DNA from: an uncultured Mucilaginibacter sp.
GTDB lineage: Bacteria > Bacteroidota > Bacteroidia > Sphingobacteriales > Sphingobacteriaceae
DNA length: 5,353 bases
Direction: 5' to 3'
Assembly (NCBI GenBank): GCA_903885865.1
Contig: CAISKH010000298.1
Span: 1 to 5,353, forward strand
In this document: piece after piece, positions 1 through 5,353 of the stretch
Position numbering within the stretch: the stretch's first letter is position 1
Layout: every line of letters begins with the position of its first letter
The notes under the pieces: model-generated
Databases searched by the model: none
Told to the model about the DNA's origin: nothing
The model's input: only the letters and a program-made list of their open reading frames with translations
Made by a program: the position numbers and the translations under genes

Positions 1-233
1 ATTTTATTATTGGGCTGATCAGTAAAAAACACGTTCCCTTTCCTATCCACCGAGGCGCCCTCGGTGAAGGAGAATTGTTTGGATATTAACAGTGGCCTGG
101 CGCCTGGGTTAAATAACCCTCCGGTTGAATCAGCTTGTATGGGTTTTAACAAAGTTTGTGTTTGATACTTTCGCATTGCCGTGCATACACAAAACACTAA
201 ACACACCGTCGCGATCTTAATAATAGCTTTCAT
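1..233 (-). CDS. SMP-30/gluconolactonase-like exported protein, N-terminal part (partial, runs off left edge)
   Basis: Reading the minus strand from the ATG at 233 gives 77 complete codons with no stop before the window edge. Residues 1-19 look like an export signal: MK start, a second Lys at 6, then a hydrophobic core (IATVCLVFCVCTA). A linker of about 30 residues follows. From residue 53 the sequence QFSFTEGASVDRKGNVFFTD resembles the first blade of the SMP-30/gluconolactonase/LRE six-bladed beta-propeller family. In that family a Glu in the EG motif (here Glu58) binds the catalytic divalent metal, and members hydrolyse sugar lactones or related esters. The rest of the propeller and the other metal ligands lie outside the window, so activity cannot be judged. 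The signal has three Cys (11, 15, 17), but none sits in a good lipobox, so periplasmic or lipoprotein status is open. The start is supported by the signal peptide; there is no Shine-Dalgarno. It lies 56 bp downstream of the DUF4142 gene on the same strand and may share its transcript. Confidence 0.72.
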   Translation of the reverse strand, partial: MKAIIKIATVCLVFCVCTAMRKYQTQTLLKPIQADSTGGLFNPGARPLLISKQFSFTEGASVDRKGNVFFTDQPNNK

Positions 234-280
234 AAAATGATGTAATTGGCCTCAATATTCGTTAATAAAAGGCTTAACAG

Positions 281-288
281 CAAATAAA
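281..288 (-). promoter_or_regulatory. Weak -7-like element before the gluconolactonase-like gene
   Basis: The minus strand reads TTTATTTG here, one mismatch from the Bacteroidota -7 consensus TAnnTTTG. It lies just before the stop codon of the DUF4142 gene and about 48 nt upstream of the gluconolactonase-like start. I see no clear -33 TTG partner. Read-through from the DUF4142 gene is an equally good explanation for expression of the downstream gene. Confidence 0.2.
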
Positions 289-289
289 G

Positions 290-832
290 CTATTTCAAAG
301 ACGCAGCAATGGCCTTAGCCGAATCCAGGTGCATTTTTAGCTTTGGCAATATTTTTTTAGCGAAGTCTTGTATTGCTGCATTTTTGTTTTGGGTGGCTTG
401 GGTAAATAATTTCACGGCGTTCTCATGGTCGTTAACCATCATATGCATATAAGGCGCATCAAAAGTCACCCCCAATTTGGAAGAAAGGCGGGCAATAATT
501 TGCCGGTGCACAACGCTAACCGAATCACCCCCTGAAACCCTGTTCTTGATCCCTATTTTTTCCAGTTCATCGCCTGCCAGGGTATGGTCGGCCACCATCA
601 TTTTTGCAAAACCGATAATGCGTGGGTTTTTTGAATTGATTTCGGCTATTTTTGCCGCTTTTATTTCGGTTAGCCCGGCTTCTAATCCTTGTTTTATAAA
701 TGATGAACCGTTTTCATCGATCAATGTATCGTTATTGTAATTGTAATTATTGGGGTGTTTACTATTATTATTACATGCCGATATTGCAACCGAAATCATC
801 ACTCCTGATAAGAGGCAAATTAACTTTTTCAT
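290..832 (-). CDS. DUF4142 family lipoprotein
   Basis: Complete 180-residue protein. Residues 1-20 form a lipoprotein signal: MKK, a hydrophobic core, and lipobox I17-S18-A19-C20, so Cys20 should be lipidated. An Asn-rich, low-complexity linker (about 21-36) follows. No S-D/E or K-D/E surface-export signal follows the Cys, so a periplasm-facing anchor is the simplest inference. Residues 44-178 match the DUF4142 domain, a mostly helical family often compared with ferritin-like four-helix bundles. The motif MMVxDH occurs twice, at 78-83 and 131-136, with further His at 109, 130 and 168. The molecular function is unknown; roles in stress or envelope physiology have been proposed, and nothing here proves one. 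The neighbours, ppc upstream and a sugar-lactonase-like gene downstream, do not settle its role. The start is fixed by the signal peptide. No Shine-Dalgarno is visible, only an A-rich stretch before the ATG. Confidence 0.88.
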   Translation of the reverse strand: MKKLICLLSGVMISVAISACNNNSKHPNNYNYNNDTLIDENGSSFIKQGLEAGLTEIKAAKIAEINSKNPRIIGFAKMMVADHTLAGDELEKIGIKNRVSGGDSVSVVHRQIIARLSSKLGVTFDAPYMHMMVNDHENAVKLFTQATQNKNAAIQDFAKKILPKLKMHLDSAKAIAASLK

Positions 833-864
833 TTTTAGGCCGTTAGGGTTATATATGGGTAAGA

Positions 865-872
865 CAAATATA
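865..872 (-). promoter_or_regulatory. Bacteroidota-type -7 promoter element for the DUF4142 gene
   Basis: The minus strand reads TATATTTG, an exact match to TAnnTTTG, the -7 element used by the primary sigma factor of Bacteroidota. It ends 32 bp before the ATG at 832, giving an inferred leader of about 25 nt. No clean TTG is visible at the usual -33 spacing; the region there is T-rich. The match suggests that the DUF4142 gene has its own promoter rather than depending on ppc transcription. Confidence 0.5.
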
Positions 873-917
873 ACCCCAACTGGTTTAAAAAATCTTTTTA
901 TATAGTATAATTTTTGA

Positions 918-950
918 TACGAAAGCAGATTTAGGATGGGTTACGAAAGC
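918..950. repeat. Short 9-bp direct repeat pair in the ppc 3' spacer
   Basis: TACGAAAGC occurs at 918-926 and again at 942-950, a spacing of 24 bp, just past the stop codon of ppc. The 126-bp spacer (833-958) between ppc and the DUF4142 gene otherwise holds an AT-rich stretch and the -7 element at 865-872. I find no GC-rich hairpin followed by a T-run on the minus strand, so no intrinsic terminator for ppc can be called. Confidence 0.4.
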
Positions 951-958
951 CTGGGTCA

Positions 959-3544
959 TTAAGCTAAGTTCCTGCCTGCATTAACAATACCGTACACGGT
1001 TCTTATCACCAGTTTATTATAAACCTCAATTAACTCTTTATCGGTAGTATTATTAAGACATTGCAAGGCATAATGCTGTATGATCACTAATGGCAATACA
1101 ATTTTTTCGCGTATGCCAATGGAGCGGCGGTCAACCGGCAGATCCTGCATTAGTACCTCTGTTCCCGTTAGTTCGAGCAATAGGTTTTTGGTGAGTTCAA
1201 ACTCGTCTTTAAGCTGTTTCCAAAACGTGCCGAATTTTTCATCTTTCTCAAGGTAAGCCGTCACCCTGAAATCAGATTTGGACATGGACATGATGCAATT
1301 ATCCAGCATCGTTTTAAAAAACCCGGATGTATTATATAAACTTTTTACTTCATCCCAGCTTTCCTCTTCCTTCATTTTCTTTAAAGCAGTACCCACCCCG
1401 TAAAACCCCGGAATACTTTGCTTTAGCTGGCTCCACGCCGTTACAAAACTTATTGCGCGCAGGTCTTCCAGTTTTAACGGCGCATTGGCATTTCGCTTTG
1501 TTGGCCTGCTGCTTATATTAATTTTCGACAATAACTTTAAAGGGCTGAATTTTTCCAAATACTCCACAAACAGCGGATGCTCCCGCAGGTCCATGAACAG
1601 CTTATAGCTCGCGTCCGCCATATCCGCAATTAATGTTTTTTGCTTTGAGCTTAGCAGATCGTTGCTATCGGGGTTTAATGATGATATTACACCGGCGTTT
1701 ATTAGCTGTTCCATATTAAACCGGGCGGTTTCTATCGACCCGTATTGCGAGCTCACAGTTTGCCCCTGTATGGTTAACTGGATATGCTCATTGGCAATTT
1801 CATTACCCATTGAAGCATAAAAACGATGCGTTTTACCACCGCCCCGGGCGGGTGGCCCCCCGCGCCCGTCAAAAAATGCCAGGTCAATATCATACTTCCT
1901 CGCCATTGCGGTTAGCTCAACCTTGGCTTTGTAGATCGACCAGTTGGCCATCAGGTAGCCGCCATCCTTGGTACTGTCTGAGAACCCCAGCATAATGGTT
2001 TGCGAGTTACCGCGTTTTTTTAGGTGTGCCTTATAAAACGGATGCTTGTATAATTGTTCCATTACCTCAGCGGCCACTTTCAGGTCGTTCACAGTTTCAA
2101 ATAATGGCATAAAATCAACCGTCAGGCTTTCAGCTGTCCAGCCGCTCCACAAAAACAGGTTAATCAACTGCAAAATATCCGATGCCTGCTGGCAATTACT
2201 TATAATAAACCGCTGACATGCCTTCTCACCATTGGTATGTTGAATATGTTTCATCAGCATAATGGTGTTCAACGTGTCCCTGGTCATGTCATCGGCATCC
2301 TCGGGGCATAAAAAATTAAGTTCATTAAAAACTATACTTTTTATCTTTTTCTCTTCGCTTAATGTTTCATAATCATCAGGCAACCCGGTCGCAATTCCTT
2401 TGTCTGTACAGTATTTAAAAACGTTGCGTAATATGCGGCTGTCCTGTCTTATATCCAGTGTAGCAAAAAAACAGCCGAACAAACGCACTTTCCTTACCAG
2501 GTCCTCAACTATATTAACAAATAAACTATCGTGACTTGTAATGAGTGTTTCCCGTACAGATTCCAATAGTTCTAACAATTCGCCCTGCAGGTCCTTCGCG
2601 TTGTGCTGGTGTTTATTAAAAGCGTTCTCATACAGCAATGCTTCCAAAGCTGTCATTGTTGTTTCAATACCCCTAAAGGTAATCCGGCGCTTTAAAACCC
2701 TGAAATCGCGGTAATAACAACGGAAAACGATCTGCCTTAACAGGCAGGCAACATCATAGGTGGTTTTTGTATTTACATTGGGGTTGCCGTCCCTGTCGCC
2801 GCCCGGCCAAAAGCCCAGTTCCAATAACTGGTCTTTCCTGTTTTCATCAATATCAAATTCCTCTTCCAGCTTTGTTTGTATGGCTGAAACAGCATGATAA
2901 AACGTATTTTCTAAAAACCAAACCAAACTAACCGCTTCATCAACCGGTGTTGGCGATGTTTTATTAAAGAACGGCGTTTTACCCAATTGCTGTAATAACA
3001 CGTCAATACTGGTAATATCGTTTGTTTTTAATGCTTCTATCAGGTCGGTCATTATACCCAGTACCGTACCCGGGTAAAACTGCGTTGGGTGCGCGGTAAG
3101 CACCAATCGCAACGAAAAATCTTTAAGTTTTTCACTTATGTTTTGCCGCACCTGGTCGCTGCTTGCCGCGGCTTGTAATAAACCTTGCAGCGTACCTACA
3201 TCATCGGCCCGCCCTATTTTGCTGAATGATGAATCCTCTATCGCATCAAACAAAACCACCTGCCGTTCAATATATTGTATAAAACGGAACATACGGTTAA
3301 GCTGCTCTTCGTGGTCAATATCGGGTACGTATTTTTTGAAAAACGATTCGATTATGATGGTTGGCGATAGTTGTTTAGTTGCCCCCTTTTCGCAATGCGA
3401 ACTAAAAAATGGTAATAAAATACCAATTTCTTTTACCTGGTAAAAAGGAAGTGTTTGAAATAAACTGTTATATAACTCAAAACGGGTAACAACCTCGTTA
3501 TTGAAAGCTGTTTCTCTCTGGCTGAGTTTTAACGTTGAGGACAT
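959..3544 (-). CDS. ppc: Phosphoenolpyruvate carboxylase
   Basis: Complete 861-residue cytoplasmic enzyme that joins PEP and bicarbonate to form oxaloacetate and phosphate, refilling the TCA cycle. E. coli Ppc has 883 residues, so this is full length. Family motifs appear in order: LTAHPT at 149-154 (His152, equivalent to E. coli His138), GGDRDGNPNV at 248-257, LDIRQDS at 363-369, FSDSTKDGG at 521-529 (Lys526, like Lys546), GRGGPPARGGG at 560-570 (Arg561 and Arg567, like Arg581 and Arg587), SRPTKR at 679-684 (Arg680), and LRAI at 695-698 (Arg696). The His before GRGG in E. coli (His579) is Asp559 here. Residues matching the E. coli aspartate-inhibitor site are present: Lys756, Arg812 and Asn859, plus Arg567. 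The C-terminus reads GRNLA rather than RNTG. The start fits the family N-terminus; no Shine-Dalgarno is visible. The gene is divergent from the FUSC gene, and no promoter for it stands out. The alignments rest on recalled E. coli sequence. Confidence 0.97.
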   Translation of the reverse strand: MSSTLKLSQRETAFNNEVVTRFELYNSLFQTLPFYQVKEIGILLPFFSSHCEKGATKQLSPTIIIESFFKKYVPDIDHEEQLNRMFRFIQYIERQVVLFDAIEDSSFSKIGRADDVGTLQGLLQAAASSDQVRQNISEKLKDFSLRLVLTAHPTQFYPGTVLGIMTDLIEALKTNDITSIDVLLQQLGKTPFFNKTSPTPVDEAVSLVWFLENTFYHAVSAIQTKLEEEFDIDENRKDQLLELGFWPGGDRDGNPNVNTKTTYDVACLLRQIVFRCYYRDFRVLKRRITFRGIETTMTALEALLYENAFNKHQHNAKDLQGELLELLESVRETLITSHDSLFVNIVEDLVRKVRLFGCFFATLDIRQDSRILRNVFKYCTDKGIATGLPDDYETLSEEKKIKSIVFNELNFLCPEDADDMTRDTLNTIMLMKHIQHTNGEKACQRFIISNCQQASDILQLINLFLWSGWTAESLTVDFMPLFETVNDLKVAAEVMEQLYKHPFYKAHLKKRGNSQTIMLGFSDSTKDGGYLMANWSIYKAKVELTAMARKYDIDLAFFDGRGGPPARGGGKTHRFYASMGNEIANEHIQLTIQGQTVSSQYGSIETARFNMEQLINAGVISSLNPDSNDLLSSKQKTLIADMADASYKLFMDLREHPLFVEYLEKFSPLKLLSKINISSRPTKRNANAPLKLEDLRAISFVTAWSQLKQSIPGFYGVGTALKKMKEEESWDEVKSLYNTSGFFKTMLDNCIMSMSKSDFRVTAYLEKDEKFGTFWKQLKDEFELTKNLLLELTGTEVLMQDLPVDRRSIGIREKIVLPLVIIQHYALQCLNNTTDKELIEVYNKLVIRTVYGIVNAGRNLA

Positions 3545-3546
3545 AC

Positions 3547-3636
3547 TTGAATAATTAATTAAAAAAGCGGCTTGGTTCTAAATCGGTGTGAATTTAAACT
3601 AAAATCATTAATTATTGAATAATTATTAAAAAAAAA
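3547..3636. repeat. Near-direct AT-rich repeat pair in the ppc/FUSC divergent spacer
   Basis: TTGAATAATTA occurs at 3547-3557 and 3615-3625, 68 bp apart. Allowing one inserted A, the likeness continues through TTAAAAAA, so the copies span about 3547-3566 and 3615-3636. The first copy begins three bases upstream of the ppc start codon; the second lies in the middle of the spacer. The repeats could be regulator sites or simply AT-rich low-complexity sequence. Confidence 0.4.
3609..3625. promoter_or_regulatory. 17-bp palindrome in the divergent spacer, possible operator
   Basis: TAATTATT-G-AATAATTA is a perfect 8-bp inverted repeat around a single G. It lies about 65 bp upstream of the ppc start and about 100 bp upstream of the FUSC start. 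The geometry suits a dimeric regulator, but the arms are pure A/T, so a chance origin is quite possible. With a 1-nt loop it is not a credible terminator. Confidence 0.25.
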
Positions 3637-3688
3637 CCTTATTGACGTTAATATTGGTTATAAAAATAGTGCTCCACTAAAATTTTTG

Positions 3689-3696
3689 TAAATTTG
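3689..3696 (+). promoter_or_regulatory. Bacteroidota-type -7 promoter element for the FUSC gene
   Basis: TAAATTTG matches TAnnTTTG exactly and ends 30 bp before the GTG start at 3727, giving an inferred leader of roughly 25 nt. No TTG stands at the usual -33 distance; the nearest, at 3654-3656, is too far away. The spacer is AT-rich, so one match carries moderate weight. Confidence 0.45.
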
Positions 3697-3726
3697 TATT
3701 TCATCTATTTTTCCGAGATTTAACAA

Positions 3727-5353
3727 GTGATAATTCAAACAAGGGAAATAAAAAGTTTCTTTTTCAGCCAGTATTTTTCCGACGGGCTGCGTATGTCGTT
3801 AGGTATTTTATTGCCATCGCTGGTGTTGCTACAGTTCAATAAATTCGATCTGGGCATAGCGCTGTCATTAGGCGCGCTTTGTATTTGTGTTATTGATAAT
3901 CCGGGCCCGGTATCGCACAAACGCAATGGTATGGCAGTAGGTAACCTTTGCCTTTTTATTGTAGCGGTTACTACCGGCTTTGCGCGTTTAAATGTGTTTA
4001 CGCTGGGTTTGGAGGTTACTGTATTTTCCTTCCTGTTCTCTATGTTCACGGTATATGGCAACCGGGCCGCTTCGGTGGGCACCGCGTCATTACTGATCAT
4101 GATCTTTATGATAGATAAAGATATAAAAGCCAATGAGGTATTGGTATACAGCGCCGAAATTTTAGCAGGCGGCGTTTGGTACATGGTGTTTAGCCTGGTA
4201 TTTTTTGGTATAAGGCCCTACCGTGCAGCCCAACAGGCTTTGGGCGAAAACATAGCCGATATTGTTAAATTCCTACGAATAAAAGCCGATTTTTATTTGC
4301 CAGAAACAGATATAGACCAAAACTACAACAAACTGGTATCGCAGCAAATACAAGTAAGCCAGCACCAGGATGCCGTGAGGGAACTATTGTTTAAAAGCAG
4401 GGTGATGGTTCGCGAATCAACCAACGCCAGCCGTATACTGGTACTTACCTTTGTTGACCTGGTTGATATGTTTGAGCAGATCATGGCTACCCATTACGAT
4501 TATGCCCAGATACGCGAAAGGTTTAAGCACACCGCCATATTGCCCGAAATAGCCGGCATACTACAGCAAATGGCCAATGAACTGGAAAATATCGGGTACG
4601 CGGTTCTGTCGAACACAAGGTATAAGCACCTCGTAAATTTTAACCCCGCTCTTGAGCAGTTAAAGCTAAAAATTGACGCGGTTGCTAACGATCATGAAAC
4701 CAGTAACCTGGTACTCAAAAAAATACTGATCAATCTGCGCGATCTGAACCAGGAGATAGAAAATATCTGTAACTATTATAACTCCGCCTCATCAAAAATA
4801 CTGATCGAGAAAAGCAGCGGTGTGGAACATTCAAGGTTTGTAACCCACCAGGATTATGAACCGCATGTTTTTTTTGATAATTTTTCGCTTAATTCTGCGG
4901 CGTTTAAACACGCTTTAAGGGTCTCGCTGGCTTGTTTGGCGGGTTTTATAGCCGCCAGAACCTTGTCGCTCGGCCATCATAGCTATTGGGTACTGCTTAC
5001 TATTATTGTTATACTGAAGCCGGGTTATAGCCTGTCAAAACAACGCAACTACCAGCGCTTAACAGGAACCTTAATTGGGGGAATTATAGGGGTATTAATA
5101 TTGATTTTTATACCAAACGCCGATGTTCAGTTCGCTTTAATGATCGTATTTATGGTAGGCACCTATAGTTTTTTGCGGCTTAATTATGTTGTAAGTGTTA
5201 TTTTCATGACCCCATATGTGCTCATTCTATTCAAATTTTTAGGCATAGGCCATTTAAATATAGTTGAAGAGCGTGTGTTAGATACCGTAATAGGCTCATC
5301 CATTGCATTTATAGCCAGTTACCTTATTCTCCCCGCCTGGGAGTTTGAACAGG
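3727..5353 (+). CDS. FUSC/YccS-family inner-membrane protein, GTG start (partial, runs off right edge)
   Basis: An open frame of 542 codons without a stop reaches the window edge. An in-frame TAA at 3721-3723 leaves GTG at 3727 as the only usual start that keeps the N-terminus (IIQTREIKSFFFSQYFSDG), which looks like that of Bacteroidota YccS-like proteins; the next ATG is codon 23 at 3793. A weak GAG lies about 10 nt upstream. Layout: a first membrane block of about six segments (23-161) containing DNPGP at 57-61; a long, probably cytoplasmic, helical region (165-390); and a second membrane block (396-536) with HALRVSL at 395-401, HHSYWVLLT at 417-425 and LKPGYSLSKQR at 430-440. These match the two halves of FUSC-like proteins (fusaric-acid-resistance and YccS/AaeB relatives), which are putative exporters of aromatic acids or similar compounds. 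The substrate is unknown. E. coli YccS is about 720 residues, so roughly the last 180-200 residues are missing. Confidence 0.88.
   Translation, partial: MIIQTREIKSFFFSQYFSDGLRMSLGILLPSLVLLQFNKFDLGIALSLGALCICVIDNPGPVSHKRNGMAVGNLCLFIVAVTTGFARLNVFTLGLEVTVFSFLFSMFTVYGNRAASVGTASLLIMIFMIDKDIKANEVLVYSAEILAGGVWYMVFSLVFFGIRPYRAAQQALGENIADIVKFLRIKADFYLPETDIDQNYNKLVSQQIQVSQHQDAVRELLFKSRVMVRESTNASRILVLTFVDLVDMFEQIMATHYDYAQIRERFKHTAILPEIAGILQQMANELENIGYAVLSNTRYKHLVNFNPALEQLKLKIDAVANDHETSNLVLKKILINLRDLNQEIENICNYYNSASSKILIEKSSGVEHSRFVTHQDYEPHVFFDNFSLNSAAFKHALRVSLACLAGFIAARTLSLGHHSYWVLLTIIVILKPGYSLSKQRNYQRLTGTLIGGIIGVLILIFIPNADVQFALMIVFMVGTYSFLRLNYVVSVIFMTPYVLILFKFLGIGHLNIVEERVLDTVIGSSIAFIASYLILPAWEFEQ

Noticed and set aside
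477..740. Plus-strand open frame of 87 codons
   Set aside because: It lies antisense inside the DUF4142 gene, and its product has no recognisable features.
833..958. Possible terminator between ppc and the DUF4142 gene
   Set aside because: The T-rich and A-rich stretches do not form a stable stem with a following T-run; GGGT/CTGGGT segments near 938-956 are in the same orientation and cannot pair.
3138..3443. Plus-strand open frame of 101 codons (with smaller ones at 1327-1521 and 1810-1995)
   Set aside because: All are antisense within ppc, whose whole length is accounted for by family motifs. The product compositions look like shadow frames.
3642..3664. TTGACG followed by TATAAA, resembling an E. 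coli sigma-70 promoter
   Set aside because: The spacing is only 11 bp instead of about 17, and Bacteroidota use a different consensus.
3735..4184. Minus-strand open frame of 149 codons
   Set aside because: It is antisense to the start of the FUSC gene, whose plus-strand translation has clear family motifs and membrane segments. The minus-strand product has no recognisable domain.
1..5353. Defence system, CRISPR array, transposon or phage module
   Set aside because: No spaced repeats, transposase, nuclease, integrase or toxin-antitoxin-like genes are present; all coding space is taken by four known families.

Overview
The window looks like an ordinary chromosomal segment from a Bacteroidota bacterium, most likely a Sphingobacteriaceae relative such as Mucilaginibacter or Pedobacter. 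The evidence is the style of the encoded proteins (a Bacteroidota-type phosphoenolpyruvate carboxylase, a DUF4142 lipoprotein and a YccS-like FUSC protein), AT-rich spacers, the near absence of Shine-Dalgarno sequences, and two exact matches to the Bacteroidota -7 promoter element TAnnTTTG. The genus is an inference from recalled family sequences, not from a search.

Layout from left to right. Positions 1-233 (minus) hold the N-terminal 77 codons of an exported SMP-30/gluconolactonase-like beta-propeller protein that runs off the left edge. Positions 290-832 (minus) encode a complete 180-residue DUF4142 lipoprotein. Positions 959-3544 (minus) encode a complete 861-residue phosphoenolpyruvate carboxylase (ppc). 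A 182-bp AT-rich divergent spacer follows. From position 3727 to the right edge (plus) lies a long open frame, starting at GTG, for a FUSC/YccS-family inner-membrane protein. Its first 542 codons are present and the C-terminus is cut off. No spacer exceeds 300 bases. I see no tRNA, rRNA, CRISPR array, insertion sequence or phage gene.

How the genes relate. Ppc makes oxaloacetate from PEP and bicarbonate to refill the TCA cycle; it keeps the core catalytic residues and the residues of the aspartate inhibitor site. The other three products belong to the cell envelope: a lipoprotein, a secreted sugar-lactonase-like protein and a membrane transporter-like protein. Nothing in the sequence ties the four genes into one pathway. 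DUF4142 and the gluconolactonase-like gene are 56 bp apart on one strand and may be co-transcribed. Ppc and the FUSC gene are divergent and share a control region that carries an AT-rich near-direct repeat and a short palindrome.

I found no convincing undescribed system. The items most worth a second look are an Asp where E. coli Ppc has its active-site His (HGRGG motif), the duplicated MMVxDH motif in the DUF4142 protein, and the repeats between ppc and the FUSC gene.
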